Both the position numbers and the translations under genes were made by a program. The notes under the pieces are model-generated. The model worked only from the letters and a program-made list of their open reading frames with translations, searched no databases and was not told the origin of the DNA. From Terriglobales bacterium (GTDB lineage: Bacteria; Acidobacteriota; Terriglobia; Terriglobales; Acidobacteriaceae), in NCBI GenBank assembly GCA_035487355.1, contig DATHMF010000093.1, positions 1 to 64,000 on the forward strand: a stretch of DNA of 64,000 nt. The letters run 5' to 3'. This document shows, piece after piece, positions 51,653 through 60,768 of the stretch (within the stretch, counting starts at the first letter, position 1; each line of letters starts with the position of its first letter).

Positions 51653-53338
51653 ATGGAGCCTCGCAAGTTATCTCTTGGTGTATCTCACGTCAATTCATTT
51701 TTTGTTTTTCTGATTCTGATTTTGCTCGGCGGATGCGGGTTTTCGCGTTCCCAAATCGGGCAAACCGGAAATCCTGCGCCGGCACAGGCAGCGGCCACCT
51801 CCGCTACGGTGGCAACCACCGGCCTTCCATCCGGAGCTGCGCCGTTCCATTACACCGTCAAGCGCGGTGAAAGCATTCCGGCAGTGGTGCGGCAATTTAT
51901 TTCGCACACGTCGTATATGACAGGCGCCGAACTGGAAAGCGCCTTGCGCGAGGCCAACAACAAGCCTAAAGGAAATGGTCTGAAGCCGGGCGAAGACCTT
52001 ATTATCCCCGGCTATGAGACGGAGCCGATTGTGGAGCACTCGGTTACGGTGCCGAAAAATTTTGAAGTGCGGGCCATTTACCTGACGGGAACGATGGCGG
52101 GCAGTGACCACGGCATACGCATCATCCGGCGATGGCACGATCTGGGCGGGAACGCCGTGGTCTTCGACATCAAAGACAGCGATGGTTCGGTAAATATTGC
52201 CTTCGACCATCCCCTGGCCCCCAAGGTCAAACACCATTCCATTGCCAACCTGCCTAAATTCATCCGGTTTCTGCATTCCGAAAACATGCATGCCATTGCG
52301 CGCATCGCTCTCTTCCGCGATGAACACATTGCGCGCGACTACCCGGAGCTGGCCGTGCAATCAAAGCGTGCTCTGGCAGGCACGCAGACTGCACCTAAGC
52401 CGAATAAGGCTGCGCAAGACAATGCAGCCGCGCAGAATAATGTAGTCGCGCAGACTCCAGCTAACCAGAATCAAACCACCCCGGACCAAAGCACGCAAGC
52501 TCAGGCAACCCAGACTCAGGCTGCGCAAAATGAATCCGCACAAAATCAAGCTGCGCAAGCCACGACTGTGCAGAAAGAAGCTCCGCAGAAGAAAGTTGCG
52601 CAAAAGAAACCTGCGCAGAACAAGACCGCCCCTCAGCCCTGGCGGGAGAACGGCAAATTGGTCTGGGCCGATACTTCAAATCCCAAAGTTCAGGAATATA
52701 ACCTGGCGCTGGCGAAATTTGTTGCCGGCTCAGGGGCCGATGAAGTTCAATTTGACTATGTCCGCTTCCCCGCCGAAGGCGACCAGAAAGATGCTTGGTT
52801 TGCTTTCATGAAAAGCCATCCCGAGTGGCAGCGCGCCGATGTGATTGCCGATTTTCTGTCGCGCGCCTACTCAGAGCTGCATCCTGCAGGCGTGCTGCTC
52901 TCGCTCGATGTTTTTGGTGTGATGGCGTGGCAGCGCTCGGTTGACCTGAACCACACCGGCCAGGACATTGTTCGCATGGCAAAATATTGCGACGTGCTCT
53001 CGCCTATGATTTATCCTTCGCACTTCTTTGGCATGGATGGTTACAGGCGGCCGGGCGATGCGCCGGAACACTTTATCTCCAGTTCAATGCAGCGCTTCGA
53101 GAAGGTAACGCAGGGCAGCGGTGTAGTGCTGAGGCCGTGGCTGCAGGCCTTTGGCTGGCGCACCAGCACATATTCGCCACAGTACATCGAAACCCAGGTA
53201 AAAGTCGCCAAAAACAACGGCGGAGTCGGTTTCCTGTTCTGGAACGCGCGCAACGACTATGGCCGTCCCTTCACAGCCATGCCGGTGATGACCCACAAAA
53301 TGGATGAGTACTTCCAGGCAGCCACCAAAAAATCATAA
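51653..53338 (+). CDS. Lipoprotein with LysM and putative glycoside hydrolase (DUF4015) domains
   Basis: A 561-residue lipoprotein (LLGGC, Cys28). Residues 66-120 are a LysM-like domain (HYTVKRGESIPAVV ... LIIPGYE). Residues 138-240 and 330-555 form a DUF4015-type TIM barrel (AIYLTGTMAG, VFDIKDSDG, DEVQFDYVRFPAEGD, LSLDVFGVMAW, LSPMIYPSHF). Between them residues 241-328 are an Ala/Gln/Asn/Lys-rich low-complexity insert. Probably a cell-wall-associated glycosidase. A TTG at 51638 is in frame but ATG 51653 fits the signal. Confidence 0.85.
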   Translation: MEPRKLSLGVSHVNSFFVFLILILLGGCGFSRSQIGQTGNPAPAQAAATSATVATTGLPSGAAPFHYTVKRGESIPAVVRQFISHTSYMTGAELESALREANNKPKGNGLKPGEDLIIPGYETEPIVEHSVTVPKNFEVRAIYLTGTMAGSDHGIRIIRRWHDLGGNAVVFDIKDSDGSVNIAFDHPLAPKVKHHSIANLPKFIRFLHSENMHAIARIALFRDEHIARDYPELAVQSKRALAGTQTAPKPNKAAQDNAAAQNNVVAQTPANQNQTTPDQSTQAQATQTQAAQNESAQNQAAQATTVQKEAPQKKVAQKKPAQNKTAPQPWRENGKLVWADTSNPKVQEYNLALAKFVAGSGADEVQFDYVRFPAEGDQKDAWFAFMKSHPEWQRADVIADFLSRAYSELHPAGVLLSLDVFGVMAWQRSVDLNHTGQDIVRMAKYCDVLSPMIYPSHFFGMDGYRRPGDAPEHFISSSMQRFEKVTQGSGVVLRPWLQAFGWRTSTYSPQYIETQVKVAKNNGGVGFLFWNARNDYGRPFTAMPVMTHKMDEYFQAATKKS

Positions 53339-53370
53339 CCGGAGCCGCTGTGAGCAAAGCGAACAGCAGC

Positions 53371-53465
53371 TATTGCGCCGGCTTGCGGCGCGCGGTGGGA
53401 GCCCCCGGCTTTAGCCGGGGGTAAGGTTGTAGCGTTTTGGGGCTTCAGCCCCGGCGTTTTTGTAA
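53371..53465 (+). repeat. Hairpin repeat element, family A copy 2
   Basis: CCCCCGGCTTTAGCCGGGGG at 53402-53421 is identical to the core at 15722-15741, and a GGGGCTTCAGCCCC hairpin follows at 53439-53452. The GC-rich preceding string (TTGCGCCGGCTTGCGGCGCG) is also related to that of copy 1. Confidence 0.8.
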
Positions 53466-53793
53466 GTTAGGACATTTGCTATGCAGCCCCGAGGTAGTTC
53501 CTTCCTGCGCTCCAAGCGTTTATGAAGTGGCCCCATTGTGGTATCAAACTCTTGATTCCGGGAAAACACGGACTAACATATGTCTCAGAACTGTATTCAG
53601 CATTCCAGAAATGCGGAGGCTCTTGCCTTCAAGGATCTTTGAAAACTCGCCAACAATTCCCAGACCACCAAGCTAACAGGGGGTAGGGGCGCTAACTGGA
53701 TACCGTCTCTCCGAAGGCGAATCCGGGGCTTTCCTGATGACTGAGGACTTTCTTTTTGAGCAGCCAGCTCCTTCGAGAACTGAGAACTGTTTT

Positions 53794-54092
53794 GAGGACT
53801 CACTCACGGCACTAGCTGCTAGTGCACCATATTTCCTCGATATGTCATTGATTACTAGTAACTTAGTTTCAATAAGGCTATTTCAGCAAGTGCGGTCTTC
53901 TGAGAACTGAGAACTCTCCTTTACCGACGACTGAGGACTCTCTGAAGGGCGAAGCCGGGTTGCTAAGGACTCACTTGACGGCACTACCTTGCTAGTGCAC
54001 CATATTTCTTGGATATGCCATTGATTATAAGTGACTTAGTATCTATAAGACCTATTTCAGCAAGGGGGGTCTTCTGAGAACCAAGAACTGTT
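53794..54092 (+). repeat. Two-copy 128-bp direct repeat
   Basis: Copies at 53794-53920 and 53965-54092, period about 171 bases, share strings such as GCTAGTGCACCATATTTC, GCCATTGATTA and CTATTTCAGCAAG with scattered changes. The unit is too long and too diverged for CRISPR. It is AT-richer than its surroundings and has no gene. Confidence 0.8.
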
Positions 54093-54094
54093 CT

Positions 54095-55462
54095 TTAGCT
54101 TGTAGCCTGGCTACGGATGTGGCGGATGGCGTTTTTGCCTTGATGTTTGACCGTGTACATGAGTTCGTCTGCCTTTTGCACCATCTGCTCGGCGCTCTCG
54201 GGCGCCACTTCATAGGTCACCAGGCCCATGCTGAAGGTGACCGGCGAGCCCTTTTCCTGCATGGCGGAGGTCAGCAGGCGATGCAGCTTGGTGATCACGA
54301 AGGCAGCCGCGGCGTGGCCAGACTCGGGGAGCAGCAGCGCAAACTCATCTCCTCCCAACCGGGCGGCAAAATCCTCGGCGCGCAGATTGTTTTGCAAGAC
54401 GCTGGCAACGCTGACCAGCAGTTGATCGCCGGCCTCATGGCCACTGGTATCGTTGACCTGCTTGAAGTTGTCGAGGTCAATGTAGGCCAAGCTTAAAGGA
54501 CGAGTATAACGAATGGCGCGCTTTCGTTCCGATTCGGCCCTTTCATAAAAGGCGCGGCGGTTGGCCAAACCGGTAAGAGCGTCGCAGCGCGCGAGTTTCC
54601 TCTCGGCTTCGATCCGCGCCTCCTGGCTTTCATGAAGCTTCTTCTGCATCTCTATCGTCTGAGTAATATCCTGGGCATGGCCCAACACATACGGAGCGGT
54701 GCCGGGTTCCTGGAACAGGCGGTTGGTGAAATACCAGATGTGCTTCTCCCCTTTGCTGTCCACGACGGCCATATTTCCTTTAGCAATCTGCTTTTGCTCG
54801 ATCTCTTTCAGATAGAGGTCAAATTCGGGCCTGGCCCAGTGAATCATCATGTCTCGAAGGTTTTTTCCAATGCATTCCTCCACCGTATACTGCAGACCCC
54901 GGGCAGCAGCCGGGTTAATGGAAAGTATTTTGCCTTCCAGATCATGGGTGCAAATCAGGGCTGTGCTGTTTTCTACCAGGTTGCGATAGCGCTCCTGGGC
55001 AACAATAAGACGCTCTTGAAAAGAGACGATTCGCTCGGCCACCAAGAGCCGTGCTTCCAGTTCACCAGGGTCCGGAGGTTTGCAAATGTAGTCGTCGGCC
55101 CCCGAACCAAGACCTTCAATGATATGTTGCGGTTCATTCTTGGCGGTAAGCAGCAAGATGTAAGTGTAATGGCGCCGGTTGAGGCGCCGCACCCGGCGGC
55201 AAAGTTCAATGCCTTCCACTCCGGGCATGATCCAATCGAGAATGGCGATAGTGGGGGCGTCGCCGTACTGCAATAGATCCCAGGCCTCAGATCCATCTGA
55301 CGCTAACGAGACATCGTATCCCCATCTCTCCATGAAGCGCCGCAGCAGCTCCCGAACGACAGCGCTGTCATCCGCCACAATTACGCGGAGTGGCCCAGTC
55401 GAGCGATTGAGCCGTGTCTCTCCCGAGGCCCCGGTTGAACCCGACCTGGAGTCAGTAGACAT
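54095..55462 (-). CDS. Response regulator-PAS-GGDEF diguanylate cyclase
   Basis: A 455-residue cytoplasmic signalling protein. Receiver domain residues 24-145 (VIVADDSAVV, phospho-Asp76 in ILDWIMPG, ..LTAKNE, DYICKP), PAS domain about 158-285 (RNLVENSTALICTHDLEGKI) and GGDEF domain 286-450 with intact GGDEF (370-374) and inhibitory I-site RAED (361-364). It should make cyclic di-GMP under feedback control. The kinase that phosphorylates it is not adjacent. ATG at 55462 chosen over 55492. Confidence 0.93.
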   Translation of the reverse strand: MSTDSRSGSTGASGETRLNRSTGPLRVIVADDSAVVRELLRRFMERWGYDVSLASDGSEAWDLLQYGDAPTIAILDWIMPGVEGIELCRRVRRLNRRHYTYILLLTAKNEPQHIIEGLGSGADDYICKPPDPGELEARLLVAERIVSFQERLIVAQERYRNLVENSTALICTHDLEGKILSINPAAARGLQYTVEECIGKNLRDMMIHWARPEFDLYLKEIEQKQIAKGNMAVVDSKGEKHIWYFTNRLFQEPGTAPYVLGHAQDITQTIEMQKKLHESQEARIEAERKLARCDALTGLANRRAFYERAESERKRAIRYTRPLSLAYIDLDNFKQVNDTSGHEAGDQLLVSVASVLQNNLRAEDFAARLGGDEFALLLPESGHAAAAFVITKLHRLLTSAMQEKGSPVTFSMGLVTYEVAPESAEQMVQKADELMYTVKHQGKNAIRHIRSQATS

Positions 55463-55592
55463 GCTGGACCAAAATATAGTGCATATTAGCACTGTTTTCT
55501 TCCGTTCTCGGTTCTCAGTTCTCAGCGATTGCTCAGGATGTCAACAAGTCTGAGCTATACTCCCGCCTATAGCAGCATGCTGCGCTCCGTTC

Positions 55593-55598
55593 TATAAT
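55593..55598 (+). promoter_or_regulatory. Putative -10 element of ilvE
   Basis: TATAAT about 100 bases before the ilvE start at 55700. No -35 match at the usual distance, so this is tentative. Confidence 0.3.
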
Positions 55599-55699
55599 TG
55601 TTCTTCAAGCTTAGACACTGAAAGCCGGTAAAATTGTTTGCATACGATTTTGGCAGCCAGCGTCTAAATGAAACACTGACCAGGCGAGGAGTCCCGGGA

Positions 55700-56647
55700 A
55701 TGCCCATCAAAAAAAGCGAAAAAATATGGCACAACGGAAAGTTTATTAATTGGGATGATGCCAAGTTGCACGTCATGTCCCACGTGATCCACTATGGCAC
55801 TTCGGTCTTTGAGGGGGTTCGATGTTATGCCCTGCCATCAGGGTCGGGAATCTTCCGCGCCCACGAGCACGCCCAGCGCCTGCTGGATTCAGCCAAAATC
55901 TATCGCATTGACGTGGAGTACAGCCGCGAAGATTTGGTAGCCGCCATGGTAGATCTCGTGAAGACGAACGGGGTCACACCTTGCTACATACGTCCGATCG
56001 TATTGCGTGGTTATGGTGATGCCGGGGTCTCGCCATTTAATTGCCCCGCCGAGGTTTACATCATCAACTACGAATGGGGACGCTATCTCGGCCACGGCAG
56101 TGATGAGGGCGTGGATGTTTGCGTCTCATCGTGGAACCGGCTCGCGCCCAATACCCTGCCGGCCATGGCCAAGGCAGGCGCCAATTACATGAACTCGCAG
56201 CTTATTAAGATGGAAGCTATTCTCAACGGCTACGTAGAAGGCATTGCCCTCGATGTGAATGGCTACGTGAGCGAAGGTTCGGGCGAAAATATTTTCCTGG
56301 TGCGCCAGGGCTCACTCTACACCGGACCGCTGGGCAACTCGGTGCTGCCCGGCATTACGCGCGATTCCGTGCTGCGCATCGCCAAAGACAAGGGTATTCC
56401 CGTGGTTGAGCAGATGATCCCGCGCGAGATGCTGTACATCGCTGACGAACTCTTCTTCACCGGCACCGCAGCCGAGATCACTGCCATCCGCTCGGTAGAT
56501 AAGATCAGCATCAACAAGGGCGACGTCGGCCCGATTACCAAGGCCCTGCAAAAAGAGTTCTTCGGCATCGTGAACGGCACAGCGCCCGACCGCTTCAACT
56601 GGCTTACCCCTGTTCCCATTAGCGTGAAGCAGCCGGTCGGCGTGTAA
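55700..56647 (+). CDS. ilvE: Branched-chain amino acid aminotransferase
   Basis: A 315-residue class IV PLP aminotransferase that carries out the last step of Leu, Ile and Val synthesis. KIWHNGKFINWDDAKLHVMSHVIHYGTSVFEGVRCY is the classic N-region (in two parts), Lys in AKAGANYMNSQLIKMEA area and EGSGENIFLV with TGTAAEITAIRSVD near the end are diagnostic. The ATG at 55700 with AGGAG upstream gives the normal length; the frame is open to 55634. Confidence 0.96.
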   Translation: MPIKKSEKIWHNGKFINWDDAKLHVMSHVIHYGTSVFEGVRCYALPSGSGIFRAHEHAQRLLDSAKIYRIDVEYSREDLVAAMVDLVKTNGVTPCYIRPIVLRGYGDAGVSPFNCPAEVYIINYEWGRYLGHGSDEGVDVCVSSWNRLAPNTLPAMAKAGANYMNSQLIKMEAILNGYVEGIALDVNGYVSEGSGENIFLVRQGSLYTGPLGNSVLPGITRDSVLRIAKDKGIPVVEQMIPREMLYIADELFFTGTAAEITAIRSVDKISINKGDVGPITKALQKEFFGIVNGTAPDRFNWLTPVPISVKQPVGV

Positions 56648-56798
56648 GATCAATTCCCCGCGAGGGGCTTGCATGAAAGTATTTAACCCTCACTTCGATT
56701 TGGGTGAACAAGAGTGCGCCTGTGCACCCAGCACTGGAGTTCACCCGAAACCACTAACCAACGAACTCCCGAAAATACTAATTTAAGGAGAGATCATT

Positions 56799-57323
56799 AT
56801 GAGCACTGCCGTAGCACCTTCCACTGATTTCGCAACTGGTTTTCGTGAGATGTTACTCGATGACTACACCCGGAAAGAAATGCCTACAACCAAAGCTGTG
56901 ATTGACGCTATTCCCGAAAGCAGAAAGGAATACCGGCCTGATCCTAAAGCGCGCAGCGCCGGTCAATTGGCTTGGCACCTGGCTAACAGCGAGGTCTGGT
57001 TCCTGAAAGGAATTGCGGACCTGCAATTTCCCGACCCTACCGCCTTTGAAAAAGACACGCCAAAAACCATCGCGGAAATCTCACAGTGGTACGAGACCAA
57101 CGCCAAGAAGGAACTGGAACGCCTGCGCAAATTAAGCCCGGAACAACTGGCGACCCCCGTTGATTTCTTCGGCGCCTTCAAGATGCCGGCCTTCGCCTAT
57201 CTACTGTTCCAGAGCCGGCACTCCTGCCATCATCGCGGCCAGCTCGCGTCTTACCTGCGTCCCATGGGCTCCAAGTGCCCTGACATCTACGGCGGCAGCT
57301 ACGACTTCCCCTGGAAGGGATAA
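56799..57323 (+). CDS. DinB family protein
   Basis: A 174-residue four-helix-bundle protein of the DinB/DUF664 group. The metal triad is likely His in LAWHLANSE and the pair in SRHSCHHRGQL. Relatives include thiol-dependent enzymes such as bacillithiol transferases. AAGGAG lies ten bases before the ATG. Confidence 0.88.
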   Translation: MSTAVAPSTDFATGFREMLLDDYTRKEMPTTKAVIDAIPESRKEYRPDPKARSAGQLAWHLANSEVWFLKGIADLQFPDPTAFEKDTPKTIAEISQWYETNAKKELERLRKLSPEQLATPVDFFGAFKMPAFAYLLFQSRHSCHHRGQLASYLRPMGSKCPDIYGGSYDFPWKG

Positions 57324-57360
57324 ACTTCGAACACATCGCACGAAAGAAGACGGTCCGATC

Positions 57361-57388
57361 GTAGAGACGTAGCATGCTACGTCTCTAC
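57361..57388. repeat. 28-bp perfect palindrome between convergent genes
   Basis: A perfect palindrome with centre GTAGCATGCTAC, related to 26986-27011 by compensated changes at two symmetrical bases. It lies between the convergent dinB-like and ubiA-like genes. On either strand it can fold into a 12-13 pair hairpin and could end transcription both ways. Confidence 0.88.
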
Positions 57389-57415
57389 ACTTTTAGTGCG
57401 TCCGCTCAGATGGCA

Positions 57416-58333
57416 TCAGTGCAACGTTGTCAGGCTTGCCTTCCACCACACCCACGGTATGCTGCCTATCGCGATAATGTTCCAGGCAAGCAGAGCGAAG
57501 CTCATCTGGCGAGGAGTGTAAGGCCGGTCACGCCAAAAGACAGTCGCATCGAGCAGGAACCATAGGGCACTGGCCAGCAGAAAGCTGCTCAGGAAGATAT
57601 CGTGAAAGCAAACAAACACCAGGGCACATTCGGCGGCGAGCAAGGCAGCGATCAGAAATTTGGTGGGCACGCGTCCAATCACGGTGGCCGTGGTGCGGCG
57701 GCCGCTGGCGCGGTCAGGCTCGATATCCATGATTTCGCCGAACAGGTGTGCGTGCATGGCGAACATGACGCTAAACAGCATGGCCAGCCAGGGCAGTTGC
57801 GGAGCGCGGTTCAGCCAACTGCTGAGCACAAACACCAGCAAATATCCGCTCTGGTTCAGCAGCTCAAGCGGCGGGCGGCCCTTCCAGCCGTAGCGCGGCC
57901 AGTTGTAAAGCATGCCACCAATCAAAATCGATCCGGCAAAAAACAGCAGTACTCTGGCCCCTGCGAAATAAAGGAAGGCGAGCAGAAACGGTACTTGCAC
58001 CAGCGCCATCGCCAACGGCAGTTTGTGCAACTGCTCACGCGATCCGCGCGCGCCGAACAGGAAAGTCCCTTTGCGGGGATTGATGCTGTCAATCTCGAAA
58101 TCAACGTAGTCATTCCAGCCGTACAACAGCAATCCCAGGGGAAATGTGCAGTACAGCGCGCCAAGCCAGAAGGCCGCCGAATGAAATACGTTCCTCTGCC
58201 CCAGCGGCAGCAGATAAAACCACACTTGGGTGGACCAAAGTCCGGGCCGCGAGGCCTGCAGAATGAAAATCAAATCGGAAAAACGGGAGCGGGTTTCAGG
58301 CTGGTGGGCAAGTGTGGCGGCAGTTGCGGGCAT
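57416..58333 (-). CDS. UbiA-type prenyltransferase
   Basis: A 305-residue inner-membrane prenyltransferase with about eight helices. The first Asp motif is NDYVDFEID (74-82) and the second DIEPDRASGRRTTA (near 205), both of which bind Mg-diphosphate. The acceptor could be a quinone precursor, heme or another aromatic; the neighbours do not say. Confidence 0.88.
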   Translation of the reverse strand: MPATAATLAHQPETRSRFSDLIFILQASRPGLWSTQVWFYLLPLGQRNVFHSAAFWLGALYCTFPLGLLLYGWNDYVDFEIDSINPRKGTFLFGARGSREQLHKLPLAMALVQVPFLLAFLYFAGARVLLFFAGSILIGGMLYNWPRYGWKGRPPLELLNQSGYLLVFVLSSWLNRAPQLPWLAMLFSVMFAMHAHLFGEIMDIEPDRASGRRTTATVIGRVPTKFLIAALLAAECALVFVCFHDIFLSSFLLASALWFLLDATVFWRDRPYTPRQMSFALLAWNIIAIGSIPWVWWKASLTTLH

Positions 58334-58415
58334 CAGTTCTCAGCTCCCAGTGTACAGGCGCCGGTTGCCGGGGCGAAGGACAATAATTTTGAACACTGAT
58401 CTCGGCACAGTCCCT

Positions 58416-58757
58416 TTATTGTTCCGGCGTCGTCTGAGGCTGCGCTTTCGACTTTGATGCAGACGAGTCTTTTTCAAAAAATTGGGGGAACTTGTCGCGC
58501 AATTTGGGTGTAATGCGATAGCCCGCATCTTCGAACGCGTCCCCAAAATCGTTGCGTTCGCCGCCCCCGCGCCCAACGTGGCAGAGGATGCACTTCCCGC
58601 GCAGCTCTGCTTTGGCGTATGGATCGCGGTTGTAGCGGTCCATGAAGGCAGGCTTGGCTGAAGCAGGTTCAACCAGGAAGCCCGTCTTCATAAATCCAAA
58701 CACAGCAATCCCGGTGAATGCGGCGATCAGAATTGTTCGCAATCTCGGGCTCAACAT
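58416..58757 (-). CDS. Small mono-heme cytochrome c-like protein
   Basis: A 113-residue exported protein: membrane/signal segment (ILIAAFTGIAVFGFM), then CILCH (Cys56-His60) as a c-type heme site, followed by VGRGGGERNDFGDAF. GGAAGG four bases before the ATG at 58757 decides the start. It follows the porin by 18 bases (stop to ATG) and probably shares its transcript and operators. Its maturation would need the Ccm system. Confidence 0.82.
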   Translation of the reverse strand: MLSPRLRTILIAAFTGIAVFGFMKTGFLVEPASAKPAFMDRYNRDPYAKAELRGKCILCHVGRGGGERNDFGDAFEDAGYRITPKLRDKFPQFFEKDSSASKSKAQPQTTPEQ

Positions 58758-58775
58758 ATACCTTCCGTCTTCCAT

Positions 58776-60446
58776 CTAGAATACATAAGCCACTGAGCCG
58801 GTGAATCCATTCTTTCCATACTCGAGATGGGGCAGCGGACTGACGCCAAAATTTGCGCCTCCGACTGCTGCCGTCACTCTCGGAACCGGTCCGAAGCTGT
58901 GGTTGAAAAGATAATTCATCTTGAAAATTACACTCGCGGTGGGAGCAACATTAAACCCGATAGACGTGCGTGAACGGTTGAGATAAAAATTTGGGATGGT
59001 ACGGTCCAGACGCACCACTTCGTATCGGAACACCGGCGCAATGTAAGAGCCTTCATCGAACCCAAATTTCTTAGTCAGGAAGCGCGGAGAAAACTGATAG
59101 GCACCTTCCACGTAAAAGCCATCCTGTCCCGGGGAACGTTGTGCCACAAACTGCGCCAAGGCGTTCACGGTTGCCGGGTCATTTGGGTCAACGACCGGAG
59201 GCGCCGGGCTCCTGCGCGGAATCCCCCCACCCACGATGTTGGAGTGCGCATATTCTCCATTGATCGCCAGCGGCCCATGATGATAGGAGCCATCCAGGAA
59301 CACGATCGTCGCCGATTGCGACGGGTCTCCCAGTTGACTGAACTTCCCGTTATAGACTGAACCGCCAAACTCCAGACCCGAGATCGGGGATATTCCAATG
59401 CGGCTGGCTACAGCTTTCGTGCGATTGGTGGACTGAAAGGCGATGCGACCCGGTTCAGCGGCGGAGGACTGCCCCAGCAACCTGGAGAAGGGGGTTGGAG
59501 TGCCATCGGCATTCAAACCCTGCATTCCGTTCAACACATCGGCTTCGTAGCTCAGTTTCATCTTGTGAGGCAAGGTGATACGGCCTCGAACTCCCATGCC
59601 GGCATCGCGATAGGCAGTAGGAACAATAAACTGGTTGATGAGCGGCCGTATGGTCAGCAGATTCAGGTTGGAATCATGATAAACGTTGAACCGGCCCAGC
59701 GCAGGCACGAAGATTCCGCCCCGGAAAGCGAATTCGGGGCGCACTTTCCATTCGACGAAAGCCTGCTCCAAATCAATTTCGCGCGACCCAAACTCATATT
59801 CAATCTCAGAGTTGAAGACGATGTTTTGTCTCTCGGCCAGCACGGCGGCAACCCCCAGCACAAAGCGCGTGTTCTGAAATGTTGGCGTACCGCCGCCGTC
59901 GGCGCGCTCGCTGATCGAAGATTCGCGAAACTGGAAGTCGCCATACCCGCCAATCGTGATCCGGTCGGTGCGAAGAAGATTTCCCGCTCCCGATAAATCT
60001 CCGCCTTGCGCCTTGGTGGCTATGGCGATGCGGGGATTTTCAGGCACAGCCGTGGATTGGGTTGTGCCTGTACCGTATTGCAGCGTCTCAGAAGTTTGCT
60101 GCGAGGGTTGTTGAGCAGTGCCTTCCTGTGGCTTTGCCTGCGATTCGATAATGGCTTCCAGGCGCTCGATCTGGACTTTTAAGGTCTTGACTTCGTTTTT
60201 TACTTCCTGGAGTTCAGACTTCGATGCGGTCCCCTCAGACGCTTCGCTCGCCTGCGCGGTTGCGTCGGCAACTCCTGAACTTGCACCTGGCCCATTGGGC
60301 AATGCAAAAACATTGCCACTCAAACTCAATAAAAATAAGAATGTGCTGATTGTGCGCAAGATTGACGGAGGAAAGAACCTGCGGCCCTTCTTGCTACGGC
60401 ACAAAGAATCTGATAAGAAAAGAACAGCGCGGTATTGTCCAGGCAT
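58776..60446 (-). CDS. Outer-membrane porin with N-terminal coiled coil
   Basis: A 556-residue protein: signal segment (ILRTISTFLFLLSLSGNVFA), a coiled coil (SKSELQEVKNEVKTLKVQIE region, residues 75-105), a Gln/Thr-rich linker and a 16- or 18-strand barrel starting RITIGGYGDFQFRES and ending FTGSVAYVF with the terminal Phe needed for outer-membrane insertion. It resembles OprP/OprO-like anion-selective porins; specificity is unknown. ATG 60446 with AAGG five bases before. It diverges from the Fur-family gene with shared operators. Confidence 0.85.
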   Translation of the reverse strand: MPGQYRAVLFLSDSLCRSKKGRRFFPPSILRTISTFLFLLSLSGNVFALPNGPGASSGVADATAQASEASEGTASKSELQEVKNEVKTLKVQIERLEAIIESQAKPQEGTAQQPSQQTSETLQYGTGTTQSTAVPENPRIAIATKAQGGDLSGAGNLLRTDRITIGGYGDFQFRESSISERADGGGTPTFQNTRFVLGVAAVLAERQNIVFNSEIEYEFGSREIDLEQAFVEWKVRPEFAFRGGIFVPALGRFNVYHDSNLNLLTIRPLINQFIVPTAYRDAGMGVRGRITLPHKMKLSYEADVLNGMQGLNADGTPTPFSRLLGQSSAAEPGRIAFQSTNRTKAVASRIGISPISGLEFGGSVYNGKFSQLGDPSQSATIVFLDGSYHHGPLAINGEYAHSNIVGGGIPRRSPAPPVVDPNDPATVNALAQFVAQRSPGQDGFYVEGAYQFSPRFLTKKFGFDEGSYIAPVFRYEVVRLDRTIPNFYLNRSRTSIGFNVAPTASVIFKMNYLFNHSFGPVPRVTAAVGGANFGVSPLPHLEYGKNGFTGSVAYVF

Positions 60447-60525
60447 ATCCACCTTGGCTTTCTGCGTTTTCAGGGCTTTCGCCGTTGCTGCGGCGGGAGC
60501 CCGTTCTATTTGGATTTTTGATTCC

Positions 60526-60548
60526 TACTTGCAACTGGTTTGCAAGTA
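60526..60548. promoter_or_regulatory. TTGCAA-N5-TTGCAA operator 1
   Basis: TACTTGCAA, five bases, TTGCAAGTA: a perfect 9-5-9 inverted repeat, 80 bases before the porin start. Format matches the Nur box of Streptomyces (tTGCaa-N5-ttGCAA). Probable site of the Fur-family protein encoded next door. Confidence 0.8.
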
Positions 60549-60610
60549 GAAGTATTACAAATCAGCCTTGCTGTTCTGTCAATATATCGGGCAAAGATTT
60601 TGTTGCAGAC

Positions 60611-60633
60611 TTATTGCAACACAGTTGCAATAA
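60611..60633. promoter_or_regulatory. TTGCAA-N5-TTGCAA operator 2
   Basis: TTATTGCAA, CACAG, TTGCAATAA: perfect 9-5-9 (10-3-10 counting the inner pair). An extra TTGCA half-site lies at 60603-60607. Confidence 0.85.
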
Positions 60634-60768
60634 GAGAAGGGATGGGCTTTATCCCGATGTTGAACCGGCTATGGCTGCATGGAACTGCAATTTCCAGGAT
60701 TGAATCGCATTCCCGGGATGCAACTGCAGGTGCCAGCCTATGGTTTGCCAGTGAAACCTAACGTCTAC

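Larger units (their letters stand above)
53339..54094. other. Gene-free region with repeats
   Basis: About 750 bases with no convincing gene: family A hairpin element copy 2 (53371-53465), then a 128-base tandem direct repeat (53794-53920 and 53965-54092) interspersed with GAGAACTGAGAACT-type strings. Confidence 0.6.

Noticed and set aside
53794-54092. CRISPR-like array
   Set aside because: Only two units of about 128 bases, diverged, with no short regular repeats or spacers and no cas genes.
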